Virus record (IMG/VR): IMGVR_UViG_3300027872_000016
Location: 1 to 37,036 of that record
From: a virus
Direction: 5' to 3' (one strand)
DNA length: 37,036 bases
Position 1 is the stretch's first letter; each line of letters begins with the position of its first letter. The position numbers were made by a program, and so were the translations under genes. Shown here piece after piece: positions 1 to 7,348 of this stretch. The notes below the pieces were generated by a model that saw nothing but the letters and a program-made list of their open reading frames with translations, ran no database searches and was not told where the DNA came from.

Positions 1-156
1 CGGTGTTGGACATTAGGTCACGATTACACCTGCGCGGCGTCAGAAGACATTAAGCCAACCCCAGAACAAATTAAAAAAGGTGTCGAAGGGTTCGTTGACT
101 ACGCCACAATGTACTGCAAAAGGTGCGGACATATTTATATACCTGGGAGGAGATAA
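1..156 (+). CDS. Zinc-ribbon-like protein, 3' end only
   Basis: The first frame is open from base 1 to a TAA at 154-156, one base before the next gene's ATG. The visible 51 residues begin RCWTLGHDY and end with YCKRCGHIYIPGRR, so a C..GH pair and a CxxCGH pair could form a zinc ribbon. The 5' end lies outside the window, so the full length is unknown. Another small protein at 7858-8100 has a similar CKHxW/CDECG layout. Function unknown; the metal site is inferred only from the cysteine and histidine spacing. Confidence 0.6.
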   Translation, partial: RCWTLGHDYTCAASEDIKPTPEQIKKGVEGFVDYATMYCKRCGHIYIPGRR

Positions 157-157
157 T

Positions 158-916
158 ATGAAGAGTAGTAATCCGTTTACCGATGAATTTATGAGGCAGG
201 AGATTAAGTTCATGGGTTTAAAGAAAGGACAGAAGCCCTTAACAAAGATGGAGGGTATTGAAATTAGGCACGTGGAAGTGACAATGAGGTGTGATGACTA
301 CCTTAATAAAAACTGGCGAGCCGAGCCGATGGTATGTCCAGTATTTTTAATAGATGGGAGGCTATGGATGAGCTTGACACCGATGGAAGTTGAGTCAAAC
401 TATCTAGCGTGGACCTGCTCTGAAGGAGTAGTAGGGATGGGAGGTCTCGGAATCGGCTATACAATCCTGCGAGCGGCGAACAAAAAAGAGGTCACGCAGG
501 TCATTGTATTTGAAGAAGATATGCGAGTAGTGAACCTGTTCAAGTCGCAGTATGCAGACAGGTCTGAGCTGGCAAAGATAGAGTTTGTGATTGGCGACGC
601 GCGGGAAACAATGAAGGACTACATATTCGATTTCGTATATATGGATATCTACCCTGACATGTTATCGGACGAGGCGTTCAGTGATGTCGAGTTATTTAGG
701 TCCCAGAACAAAATCAAACGGTATAAGTTTTGGGGGCAAGAAAAGGTCGTGCTAGGGGCTCTAAATGAAGGTATGATGGACGTCTTAGATATTGATAGAG
801 AGACTCAGCAATATCTTTCTATGTGGATGAGAACTAAAAAATCAAACATGTACGATGGTTACTGGGGAGACCTTGAAGAAGAAGTTGCTATATTAGAGGA
901 GATTCAATATGCGTAA
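158..916 (+). CDS. SAM-dependent methyltransferase-like protein (class I fold)
   Basis: A 252-residue protein. The frame is open upstream to base 80, but ATG 158 is chosen because GGAGGAGAT sits just before it and the previous gene ends there. Class I methyltransferase landmarks are visible: a glycine-rich loop GMGGLGIG (about residues 93-100), an acidic residue after the next strand (FEED, 118-121), IGDARE (145-150) and DFVYMDIYPD (158-167). This resembles spermidine-synthase-like or small-molecule methyltransferases, but no target-recognition domain is seen and the substrate is unknown. It is one of three methyltransferase-like genes in the first 6.4 kb. Confidence 0.7.
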   Translation: MKSSNPFTDEFMRQEIKFMGLKKGQKPLTKMEGIEIRHVEVTMRCDDYLNKNWRAEPMVCPVFLIDGRLWMSLTPMEVESNYLAWTCSEGVVGMGGLGIGYTILRAANKKEVTQVIVFEEDMRVVNLFKSQYADRSELAKIEFVIGDARETMKDYIFDFVYMDIYPDMLSDEAFSDVELFRSQNKIKRYKFWGQEKVVLGALNEGMMDVLDIDRETQQYLSMWMRTKKSNMYDGYWGDLEEEVAILEEIQYA

Positions 917-1178
917 ATTTATTGAACGCGTAGTACGAGAATGGGCCACCCCGTTTGGAGAGTTAAAATACTTCAGTGAGATCGAGTGCCTAAAGCGGGA
1001 GGCGAAGGGGTGCTATTTGGATGCCACCTACCTGCCCGATCATGTTGACTGTGGTTTGCAAATGTACCACATTCTTCGTCCTGACTTGGCTTGCGCCGCA
1101 ATAAGGTTTAATGAAATTATGGACGAGTTAAAGGAGTTGGGGGAGGACGTTCCAGCACAGCGGTTGCCTGAATTGTAA
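909..1178 (+). CDS. Hypothetical protein, 89 aa
   Basis: It overlaps the end of the methyltransferase gene by 8 bases and has AGAGGAGA upstream of its ATG, so it is likely translated from the same message. The product is soluble, with no membrane segment and a C-terminal helical stretch rich in Glu and Leu. No family recognised. It is followed by a promoter-like gap at 1179-1250, so it probably closes the first transcription unit. Confidence 0.6.
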   Translation: MRKFIERVVREWATPFGELKYFSEIECLKREAKGCYLDATYLPDHVDCGLQMYHILRPDLACAAIRFNEIMDELKELGEDVPAQRLPEL

Positions 1179-1196
1179 TAAACGCCGTTTCATATA

Positions 1197-1225
1197 TTGC
1201 AGGAAGGTGCCGTACACTGTAATAT
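1197..1225 (+). promoter_or_regulatory. Sigma70-like promoter, rightward
   Basis: TTGCAG (1197-1202) and TAATAT (1220-1225) are separated by 17 bases, in a 72-base gap before the gene at 1251. The same TTGCA(A/G) -35 occurs at other promoter candidates here (10714, 12044, 17363, 24330). The call rests on hexamers and spacing only. Confidence 0.5.
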
Positions 1226-1250
1226 ACGGGTATTGGAAAGGAAATAATAA

Positions 1251-1565
1251 ATGGGCGAAATTATTGATCTCTCGAAGTTTAACGTGTCAGGTAAAGTTGC
1301 GGCATGGGCACTTCGGTATCTAATAGATCAAAGGCCCCATGCAATATGGATAGAGAAACGAGGGGCACAAATTTGGCACATAGGATGGGGTGGTCGTTCA
1401 GTAGTGTACACGACATCCGGTCGCTTTGAGCTAAAATCGTTCCGGCGCTTTGAATACCGGATTTTTGAAAACCTGCGTGAGCGGGAGATTGGTATAAGGA
1501 AAACATTCGCTGAATTTAAAAGGCGAGCTTTCCATAATAGAAAGGAGACAGGAAATGACCGATAA
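1251..1565 (+). CDS. Hypothetical protein, 104 aa, basic
   Basis: The ATG follows AAAGGAAATAATAA, a good ribosome-binding site, and is the first gene after the promoter-like site at 1197-1225. The protein has a central beta-rich part (AIWIEKRGAQIWHIGWGG) and an Arg-rich C-terminal half, which would suit nucleic-acid contact, but this is inference. Its 3' end overlaps the next gene by 11 bases. No family recognised. Confidence 0.6.
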   Translation: MGEIIDLSKFNVSGKVAAWALRYLIDQRPHAIWIEKRGAQIWHIGWGGRSVVYTTSGRFELKSFRRFEYRIFENLREREIGIRKTFAEFKRRAFHNRKETGNDR

Positions 1566-1917
1566 AATTGAAGTAAATCTTAAACAGGCTGTAGAATTTG
1601 CAGCCAAGGGCTATGATGTGACGTGCTATGTCGTAACCCAACCGCTCGCAACTAAGAAAAGGGCTAGTGGGGATCAAATTATTTATCAAAAGACCATGTT
1701 GATGTTATCTATGAAGGGTGTTGATCCCACCAAAGGTACAATGGAAGTCGCTTGGAAGAAAACAAAGAAGGATTTATGGTCCAAGGATGTCACGCAGCCT
1801 TACTCACGCTCGGATATAGAAAAGTCTATGTCCAAGCATGGATGTCCTGATTCTAGTTGCGTATCATATTTAACCAATAAGTTAGAAGTATTGCGGAGAG
1901 TGAACGGAGGAGGGTAA
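1555..1917 (+). CDS. Hypothetical protein, 120 aa, Lys-rich
   Basis: The ATG lies inside the end of the previous gene, behind AAAGGAGACAGG. The product is soluble with many lysines, an N-terminal helix (KQAVEFAAKGYDV) and a central run of basic residues. The stop codon directly abuts the next start, so it belongs to a translationally coupled string. No family recognised. Confidence 0.6.
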   Translation: MTDKIEVNLKQAVEFAAKGYDVTCYVVTQPLATKKRASGDQIIYQKTMLMLSMKGVDPTKGTMEVAWKKTKKDLWSKDVTQPYSRSDIEKSMSKHGCPDSSCVSYLTNKLEVLRRVNGGG

Positions 1918-2247
1918 ATGGCTGCACTGTTGGAACACAAGAATTTAACTTTGGATGAGCTCATCCATTACGGCACACTTGGCCAAGTACAATGGCTAGA
2001 CGCTGACATTGCCAAGCGGCTAGAAGAGTACCGGCAAGAGGAAATTGATACGTTGATGGAGGATCGCAAAGAGCAAGATGATTATATCACCGAAATTGAT
2101 AACCTGGAAAGCGATCTAAACTCTTGCGAACATGAAAAGGAATCTATGCGCCATGTCATCAATGTATTGCGTGATGAGTTTGAAAAGTATCCGCAATTAA
2201 AGAACAATATGCCTACCGTGGCTACCGCCATGGAGGAGTTTGATTAG
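1918..2247 (+). CDS. Hypothetical coiled-coil protein, 109 aa
   Basis: It starts immediately after the preceding stop, with GGAGGAGGG as ribosome-binding site. After an N-terminal part (LDELIHYGTLGQVQWLDADIAKRL) it is almost wholly charged heptad-like sequence from about residue 30 to 90, consistent with a coiled coil. No catalytic motif is seen. A structural or adaptor role is possible but not supported by any family match. Confidence 0.6.
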   Translation: MAALLEHKNLTLDELIHYGTLGQVQWLDADIAKRLEEYRQEEIDTLMEDRKEQDDYITEIDNLESDLNSCEHEKESMRHVINVLRDEFEKYPQLKNNMPTVATAMEEFD

Positions 2248-2248
2248 T

Positions 2249-2527
2249 ATGAACCAATTTGCCACAGCATGGATTACAGAAAATATCACAAGTGAGCCGC
2301 TCCAGGTACTCGTGTTCCTATGGCGTGAGGCGGATTTAATACGCGCCCGTCACTATTGCGCCACCAATGGATCTACGCAGATGTATATGGAGTGGACTCT
2401 TCAATGGACTGATAAGAGTTTGGAAGACGGTGCTGGTGAATACCTCGCACAGTGTAAAATAGAGGGGAGTGAAACCCGAGCGGATGTAGAAGAAATATTC
2501 AAAAAACAACTACAAGGTGCTAAATGA
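2249..2527 (+). CDS. Hypothetical protein, 92 aa
   Basis: The frame has a TTG at 2240, but ATG 2249 is preferred because GGAGGAG (2232-2238) is then properly spaced. The product is a small soluble Trp-rich protein (WREAD, MEWTLQWTD), acidic at the C-terminus. It overlaps the next gene by 4 bases. No family recognised. Confidence 0.6.
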   Translation: MNQFATAWITENITSEPLQVLVFLWREADLIRARHYCATNGSTQMYMEWTLQWTDKSLEDGAGEYLAQCKIEGSETRADVEEIFKKQLQGAK

Positions 2528-2793
2528 ACGAGCAAGACATTAAGGTTATAAAAATGAAGGAATGGCTGCGGCATGACGGTATTGTTGATATGCTGGAGTA
2601 TATGTTATCTGAAGCCAAAGCGGGTAACTTAATTGGTGCGGCGGGGGTATTCCTAATCAGTGAGCAGGGTGATGATAAGACTCCCGGCTTAGGTATAATG
2701 AAAACGGATAACATGGATGACAATGTCTTCACTGTCGTCGGTGCTCTTGAGAAAATAAAGCTTCAGTTACTGTTAGACATGGAACCCGAATGA
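2524..2793 (+). CDS. Hypothetical protein, 89 aa
   Basis: ATGA overlaps the preceding stop, and its own stop overlaps the next start in the same way, so it is coupled on both sides. The protein has two helical ends around a Gly/Ala core (AGNLIGAAGVFLISEQG). No recognisable domain or membrane segment. Confidence 0.55.
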   Translation: MNEQDIKVIKMKEWLRHDGIVDMLEYMLSEAKAGNLIGAAGVFLISEQGDDKTPGLGIMKTDNMDDNVFTVVGALEKIKLQLLLDMEPE

Positions 2794-3398
2794 ACCTCGT
2801 CCTTATGACATCGCGCAGTGGTAGCTCTTTAGTGTGCAAAATTCTGGCGGCGCATGGCTTACGGTGGCAGGACGGTAACCTTAACCCTATGCAGCAAACA
2901 CGAGGCGGGGTGGCACCATATTATACCTACGAGCATACTACCATAAAGAGAGCGCTTAAGAGATGCACTCCTGATGGCCACTGGCCTATGGGAGAAATGG
3001 TAGAGGTGACTAACAAACGGTTAGATCTTATGAAGGCAACCATAAATATAAACGGCCTTGATTTTTTGAAAGTGGCCGCAGAGTTCGCTGATTTGTGGTT
3101 AGCGTGGGGCGCCATGATGAGCGAACCTATCAACTTTATTAAAGTTTACCGCCCACCTGAAGACATTGCAGATAGTCTCGTGCGGCGCGGAATTGGTGCG
3201 TGGCAGCTAGGATATGATGTCAGCACAAAACGTATGGAACTAATGGAACCATTGGAAGGACGATGGGTATCGACTCCTCCTTTAGCTAATAGTGATTGGG
3301 AGAGATCTGGAATAGTTCAGGTGCTAGATGAAACGGCCGGATACCACGATGAGAAATTAATCAAAGGCGCGATAGAGAAAGGGAAGTTTCATGTCTAG
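2790..3398 (+). CDS. Sulfotransferase-like P-loop protein
   Basis: A 202-residue protein whose N-terminus (residues 2-20) has a strand followed by TSRSGSSLVCKIL, matching the 5'-phosphosulfate loop of sulfotransferases (S-R-S-G-S-S at 8-13). A later FIKVYRPPEDIADSLVRRG segment resembles the 3'-phosphate-binding strand and helix of the same fold. Family members move a sulfuryl group from PAPS; phage versions are mostly uncharacterised. It lies beside a cupin and methyltransferase-like genes, which hints at small-molecule or surface modification. Substrate unknown; a divergent P-loop kinase is an alternative. Confidence 0.6.
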   Translation: MNLVLMTSRSGSSLVCKILAAHGLRWQDGNLNPMQQTRGGVAPYYTYEHTTIKRALKRCTPDGHWPMGEMVEVTNKRLDLMKATININGLDFLKVAAEFADLWLAWGAMMSEPINFIKVYRPPEDIADSLVRRGIGAWQLGYDVSTKRMELMEPLEGRWVSTPPLANSDWERSGIVQVLDETAGYHDEKLIKGAIEKGKFHV

Positions 3399-3609
3399 AG
3401 GACCAAAGAAGAACTTCTACGCTATTAGAAAAGGATGGCAATGTAATGCTATAGTTGATTCCTGGGAGGAATGCGAACCGCTTGTGAGTGGTTTTAAAGG
3501 ATCGGAGTTCAAAGGGTTTGTGACGTTTGACGAAGCGGAAGACTATTTGGATGAAAATACTCAAATTGCCACTTTAAAGAGGAGACCAGTTGATGAGAAA
3601 AGCGGGTAA
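3391..3609 (+). CDS. Stand-alone RNase H1 N-terminal-type (Cauli_VI/viroplasmin) domain
   Basis: The 72-residue product is almost entirely one domain: FYAIRKGWQCNAIVDSWEEC, then VSGFKGSEFKGF and FDEAEDYL. This is the pattern of the caulimovirus viroplasmin / RNase HI N-terminal domain (the WEEC, V.GF.G..FK.F and EA..YL signatures). In RNase H1 this domain binds RNA-DNA hybrid or double-stranded RNA ahead of the nuclease domain. No RNase H catalytic domain follows here, so it is a free-standing binding module. It overlaps both neighbours. Recognition is strong; the phage role is inferred. Confidence 0.8.
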   Translation: MSRGPKKNFYAIRKGWQCNAIVDSWEECEPLVSGFKGSEFKGFVTFDEAEDYLDENTQIATLKRRPVDEKSG

Positions 3610-3961
3610 AATTTGGGGCGAGACATCGCTCATCCATGCCAACAGTGCGCTGGAGTTCCATCGTGTTAAGATAAAGCATGACGGGTTCTGCTCCAAGCAC
3701 ATGCACGAGTTCAAATGGAATGGGTTCTTTGTTGAGTCAGGTCATTTGGTTGTGCGGGTATGGCAGGATGAATATGACCTCTGTGACATAACACAGCTAA
3801 AAGACGGCGACTTTATGCAAGTTAGACCTGGCCTATATCATTCGTTTCATGCGCTTGCAGACACTGTCGCTTTTGAATTATATTGGGCAGAATTTAATCA
3901 CGATGACATTGTGCGGGAGAGTGTCGGCGGGATGACAGGTGTGGAGGAGGAAAGACAATGA
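3593..3961 (+). CDS. Cupin-domain protein
   Basis: A 122-residue single-domain protein; ATG 3593 is favoured over TTG 3590 because of GAGGAGACC just upstream. The cupin pattern is visible: SKHMHEFKWNGFFVESGHLVV (HxH about residues 34-36, then V..G) and a second motif with PGLYHSFHAL. Cupins are small beta-barrels that often bind a metal or sugar nucleotide. It sits between the sulfotransferase-like gene and two methyltransferase-like genes. Whether it is an enzyme (isomerase or epimerase type) or a binding protein cannot be told. Confidence 0.7.
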   Translation: MRKAGKIWGETSLIHANSALEFHRVKIKHDGFCSKHMHEFKWNGFFVESGHLVVRVWQDEYDLCDITQLKDGDFMQVRPGLYHSFHALADTVAFELYWAEFNHDDIVRESVGGMTGVEEERQ

Positions 3962-4572
3962 GAAAGATAGTAATACCAGACGATGAATCCATGACGTTCC
4001 CCAACATAGATTGGAGGGAAACTTTTGTCTTGGAACTTGGAAATAAGCGAAATGACAAAGGCACTTATCGCAGTTGGTATGAAGTCCAGGGAGCTGATTA
4101 CGAATGTGTCGATTGGAACGGACAAGACGGCGCGCATGAAATTAATATGGGCAGTCCGTTAAATGAGCCCTACTGGGAGTGGTCGCCAGACATCGTTACC
4201 AACTTTGGTTTCACAGAACATGTCTGCTCGGACGGTAGTGCCCAAGAACAGTGTTGGTTTAATCTCCATCAGTGGTTGCGGAAAGTTGGCTCAAGGCTGT
4301 GCTTTGTGATGCCTTATCCGGGGCATTGGGATCACCATGGAGTGTATCAACCAACCACAGAATGGTATAAAACATTCGCAAAGCTCAATGGGTACGAAAT
4401 TGAGTATCTTGTGGTCAATAACAACCGACAGAGGTTCACTATCTGCGGGAGGCTGCGGCGCCTTAATACAGACAAAGTGTTTACGATGCCCTCACCTGAC
4501 TTGGTGTATATAACACCACCAAAGAGGCGAGTCAATAAATCTGAGAAAGAATGTGGGATAGAACCCACTTAA
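3958..4572 (+). CDS. SAM methyltransferase-like protein (type 11-like)
   Basis: A 204-residue protein with FVLELGNKRNDKGTY near residue 25, a divergent SAM motif I, then YECVDWNGQDGAHEINM (acidic residue of strand 2), WSPDIVTNFGFTEHV (motif IV-like) and a RLCFVMPYPGHWDHHG segment. The order matches small type 11 methyltransferases seen in phage and glycan clusters. It overlaps the cupin gene by 4 bases. Substrate unknown. Motif I is less regular than in the gene at 5887, so the catalytic call is weaker. Confidence 0.55.
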   Translation: MRKIVIPDDESMTFPNIDWRETFVLELGNKRNDKGTYRSWYEVQGADYECVDWNGQDGAHEINMGSPLNEPYWEWSPDIVTNFGFTEHVCSDGSAQEQCWFNLHQWLRKVGSRLCFVMPYPGHWDHHGVYQPTTEWYKTFAKLNGYEIEYLVVNNNRQRFTICGRLRRLNTDKVFTMPSPDLVYITPPKRRVNKSEKECGIEPT

Positions 4573-4591
4573 CTTGAAAGGAGAGAATACA

Positions 4592-4915
4592 ATGAAACTA
4601 TTTGCGTATATAACAGACCCCGAGCAATTTATGGAGGGCGGCGATTATAGTCGTGAGCTGTCCGTCCACGTATGTTCAAGCAAGACTATGGAAAGCGCGG
4701 GATGGATATTGCTTCATGAAGTCGAGATACATACGGATACGGTCGATATTGAATCGCTAACCAAGTCGGCACTGAAAAAGATATACATCGAGGAGGAGAG
4801 GGAACGAGCTGACCATGAGGTTAAGACACAAGCGTTCGCAAACCGCCGAGCTAATCTACTGTCGTTGCCCGCCAGTGTCGTGCCTATTGATGACAACATG
4901 GGGGAGCCACTATAA
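4592..4915 (+). CDS. Hypothetical protein, 107 aa
   Basis: ATG 4592 is chosen over the upstream TTG 4574 because AAAGGAGAG lies between them at normal spacing. The protein has an N-terminal beta-rich half (MKLFAYITDPEQF, GWILLHEVEIHTDTVDI) and a charged helical C-terminal half (IEEERERADHEVK). Its last base overlaps the next ATG. No family recognised. Confidence 0.6.
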   Translation: MKLFAYITDPEQFMEGGDYSRELSVHVCSSKTMESAGWILLHEVEIHTDTVDIESLTKSALKKIYIEEERERADHEVKTQAFANRRANLLSLPASVVPIDDNMGEPL

Positions 4916-5193
4916 TGAAAACCTTCGTAACGTTTGGGCAGAGTCATACGCACAGGGTCAATCAAAATACCTTTGACCGTGACTGCGTCGCGGTCATTGA
5001 AGCGCCTACTGCGGCCCGGGGTAGGGAGTTGGCATTCGAATTCTTTGGTCCCCAATTTTGTTTTAGTTACTTTGAAGAACAATGGGTAGAGGAAGACCAA
5101 CTACACTATTTTCCAAGAGGGTATATAAGAGTCAATGGAATAAAAGACGAGGACGGAGCATCATGTTTCGGTCCAGGAGGAACTCCACAATGA
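4915..5193 (+). CDS. Hypothetical protein, 92 aa
   Basis: The start overlaps the previous stop (TAATG arrangement). The product opens with MKTFVTFGQSHTH, then RDCVAVIEAPTAARGRELAFEFFGPQFCFSYFEEQW, an alternating strand-helix-strand pattern. No recognisable catalytic motif. It overlaps the next gene by 4 bases. Confidence 0.6.
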   Translation: MKTFVTFGQSHTHRVNQNTFDRDCVAVIEAPTAARGRELAFEFFGPQFCFSYFEEQWVEEDQLHYFPRGYIRVNGIKDEDGASCFGPGGTPQ

Positions 5194-5564
5194 ATCCACA
5201 AGACCCATTAGTACACGAACAGTTGACACATCTGGTTGAGCAAGGCCGTAAGGCGGTGGTTGCAGATGTCGCTATATTAATCGTAAAAGGATTTGATACT
5301 ACTGTTGGCGCGCCAGTAGTGATGCTGGTGTCGGATACAAAAAATCAACAAGACGACGATGCACATGAAATGGCAGTGGTTATTGATGCTCTCTTTAAAG
5401 GTGTCGATAATCTACTGAAAGCGGCCACAAAGGACGTGGAGTTGATTATTCGGAATAAGTTGACGGGTGAGGAGATGACATTAAATGAAAACAACTTTGG
5501 GCACACCGTCGTTAAGATAGATGAGGAGCATTGGAAAAAGACAATGAAGGGTGTAGATGGCTAA
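5190..5564 (+). CDS. Hypothetical protein, 124 aa
   Basis: The frame is open from 5082, but that stretch lies antisense to nothing and inside the previous gene; ATG 5190 has CAGGAGGAAC upstream and a 4-base overlap with the previous stop, so it is the likely start. The product is a soluble alpha/beta protein (KAVVADVAILIVKGFD, PVVMLVSDTKNQQDDDAHEMAVVIDAL). No family recognised. Confidence 0.6.
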   Translation: MNPQDPLVHEQLTHLVEQGRKAVVADVAILIVKGFDTTVGAPVVMLVSDTKNQQDDDAHEMAVVIDALFKGVDNLLKAATKDVELIIRNKLTGEEMTLNENNFGHTVVKIDEEHWKKTMKGVDG

Positions 5565-5894
5565 ATGGGGAAAAATATTCAAAGACCCAGGTTAGGTCAG
5601 AAGATCCAAGCCCGCGACAGGCTGCGACGTATTACGAGGCGGCAGGGGTTGGGTAGTGCGTTCCGTAGTATGTGGGTGCTGTGTCAGGAAAGGCCTCTTA
5701 AGGCGAAACCTGTTGAAGGAATTTACATCGGCCACCGCACTTATTCAAACGGTCGTAAATGGTACGGTGGGGACGATGAAGGTACCCTGTACCAAGCGGA
5801 TGAATGGTTTGAGGTTTGGCTTATCATTCCAAGCGCACGAGAGAACCCCGTGCCAGTAATGCCAGAAGACACAGTGTGGTTAGAAAATGGTTAA
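5565..5894 (+). CDS. Hypothetical basic protein, 109 aa
   Basis: It begins directly after the preceding stop. The first 40 residues are strongly basic (RPRLGQKIQARDRLRRITRRQGLG) and the rest is beta-rich with a segment GIYIGHRTYSNGRKWYGG and EWFEVWLIIP. A partial resemblance in layout to the leftward protein at 9678-9935 (a VIGH strand near a Cys/Arg-rich start) was noted but is weak. Function unknown. Confidence 0.55.
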   Translation: MGKNIQRPRLGQKIQARDRLRRITRRQGLGSAFRSMWVLCQERPLKAKPVEGIYIGHRTYSNGRKWYGGDDEGTLYQADEWFEVWLIIPSARENPVPVMPEDTVWLENG

Positions 5895-6387
5895 CGATAC
5901 ACGCACACAATGGATTGGTGGGAACGGTTCTATTTGCGGATCTGGATCATCCCTCGAGGCCACTGTGGTGATGCGAGAACGACTCCCAATGCTCGCTAAA
6001 AGGTATGGCATTGAAACTGTCGCGGATGTTGGTTGCGGTGACCAATGGTGGGTAAGAAAGGTTGAGTGGGAGGTTGAGTATGAAGGCTTTGATATCGAAC
6101 ATCAGCCAGTCAAATTCAACTGTATCGTAGACGTGTTACCAAAGGCCTACGATTTAATCATGTGTTTATACGTCACCAACCATATGACGACTTGGAAATA
6201 CATCCAGCAAACGATTGAAAATTTTCAAAAGAGCGGAAGCAAGTATCTTCTGCTCACCTATGCAGACGGTCCAAAGGATCGTGAACCTTGGCATTGCCCA
6301 ATCGAGTGGCCACCGCTTGAATTGTTCCTTGCTAATGATAACCCGAAGTGGAAATGGTGGCATGGACTATGGGAATTAAAACCATGA
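5887..6387 (+). CDS. SAM-dependent methyltransferase, class I
   Basis: A 166-residue protein with a clear motif I, VADVGCGD at residues 45-52, then YEGFDIEHQPV (acidic strand-2 end) and KAYDLIMCLYVTNHM (motif IV region), followed by a helix and the strand KYLLLTYADG. These are the landmarks of compact phage methyltransferases. No DNA target-recognition domain is visible and there is no DPPY or PC motif, so DNA methylation is not implied. It overlaps both neighbours by a few bases and is the third methyltransferase-like gene of this module. Confidence 0.75.
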   Translation: MVNDTRTQWIGGNGSICGSGSSLEATVVMRERLPMLAKRYGIETVADVGCGDQWWVRKVEWEVEYEGFDIEHQPVKFNCIVDVLPKAYDLIMCLYVTNHMTTWKYIQQTIENFQKSGSKYLLLTYADGPKDREPWHCPIEWPPLELFLANDNPKWKWWHGLWELKP

Positions 6388-6554
6388 AAACATTAAACTG
6401 GTCACCCTTACGAGTTAATTTAACACGTGAGCAATTAACAGAACTACAGACTGATTGGTACAGTAGGTTTATACTGTGGCACATTTCAATCTGGTGTAAA
6501 CGATTGGCTAATCACATTCACGCTAAATATAATCCTAAACTGGACTTAACATGA
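6384..6554 (+). CDS. Hypothetical small protein, 56 aa
   Basis: The ATGA start overlaps the previous stop. The open frame extends upstream to a GTG at 6348, but ATG 6384 fits the coupling pattern of the module better. The protein is rich in Trp and His (WYSRFILWHISIWCKRLANHIHAKY), which could form an amphipathic or membrane-associated helix. No family recognised. Confidence 0.5.
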   Translation: MKTLNWSPLRVNLTREQLTELQTDWYSRFILWHISIWCKRLANHIHAKYNPKLDLT

Positions 6555-6739
6555 AAGCGACGTGGTGGGGATACAAACATATGAACGGCAGCATCCAGGT
6601 CAAGCTGTTCTTTGGTAAAATGGATTTGGTAGAGGCAGACGAGTCTCCTTTTGTTAGGAAAGTATTTCAACCCTTCGAGGCGGAAGGCAGAGAAGATGCG
6701 ATCAGCATAATCAAAAAGAAGGAGTCTTCAGATGGGTGA
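6551..6739 (+). CDS. Conserved-looking small phage protein, 62 aa
   Basis: The start overlaps the preceding stop by 4 bases. The sequence MKATWWGYKHMNGSIQVKLFF, then DESPFVRKVFQPFEAEGREDA, resembles a common small phage protein of unknown function (WGYKHxNGSIQVK ... SPFV ... PFEA.gR..A). No catalytic motif. It overlaps the zinc-finger gene at 6732. Confidence 0.6.
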   Translation: MKATWWGYKHMNGSIQVKLFFGKMDLVEADESPFVRKVFQPFEAEGREDAISIIKKKESSDG

Positions 6740-6911
6740 GTGTAAAGAGTGCGGATACGATACTGAGTTTCTATTCTGTGATTACCGTGTGCCTCCGTTG
6801 GCTACTACCGATTGCCTATGCCGTGACTGTGCGGGAGCGGCAGCGGTGGACCGGCTCGAGGAATTAGAAACGGAAATGAACGAAATTAATCAATATGTGG
6901 AACAGCTATGA
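6732..6911 (+). CDS. Small zinc-finger protein, 59 aa
   Basis: Read directly from the bases: ATG 6732 to TGA 6909-6911, in phase with 4-8 base overlaps on both sides, so it fills what would otherwise be a gap. The product has CKECGYD near the N-terminus and CLCRDC around residues 28-33, two cysteine pairs that would bind one zinc, followed by a Glu-rich helix (RLEELETEMNEINQYVEQL). Probably a small DNA- or protein-binding adaptor; function unknown. Confidence 0.6.
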   Translation: MGECKECGYDTEFLFCDYRVPPLATTDCLCRDCAGAAAVDRLEELETEMNEINQYVEQL

Positions 6912-7348
6912 GTGAAGGTCAACTGTGGAGTACGATGCGGCAGCAAATGGGAGCGGGCAAATGTTGGCGTGAGGCGACGCGGCATGAAGATGCTCTGCAA
7001 AAAGGTATCGCAGATGTATCCTACATTTCAATGCTCGGGCAACACGGGTGGATTGAGTTGAAGCAAGTCAACGAGTGGCCAAAGAGGGAGAGTACCATTT
7101 TACGAATCGATCACTATTCGGATGACCAGCGGATGTGGTTGAAGCGTAAAGGAAAATCCGGGGCCTTCACTTGGTTGTTCCTTAAGGTTCATCGTGACTA
7201 CATGCTCTTTGATTGGTTGTCGGCTCAACATGTAGGCACGATGCCTAAGAAGCAGTTGATGGGTGCGGCTTACGGGTTATGGCAAGGTAGGATGGACTGG
7301 GATGAGTTAGGTGAGAAGTTATGCAGAGAAACGAGGTATCTACCATGA
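6908..7348 (+). CDS. PD-(D/E)XK nuclease-like protein
   Basis: A 146-residue protein. Residues GIADVSYI (33-40, Asp36) and GWIELKQV (47-54, Glu50 and Lys52) match the D...ExK catalytic signature, with Glu27 as a possible extra helix residue. DDQRMWLKRKGKSGAFTWLFLKV then follows, as in VRR-NUC or Holliday-junction-resolvase-like folds. Such phage enzymes cut branched or foreign DNA during replication and recombination. The cellular target is not shown by the sequence. It overlaps both neighbours by 4 bases. Confidence 0.7.
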   Translation: MSEGQLWSTMRQQMGAGKCWREATRHEDALQKGIADVSYISMLGQHGWIELKQVNEWPKRESTILRIDHYSDDQRMWLKRKGKSGAFTWLFLKVHRDYMLFDWLSAQHVGTMPKKQLMGAAYGLWQGRMDWDELGEKLCRETRYLP

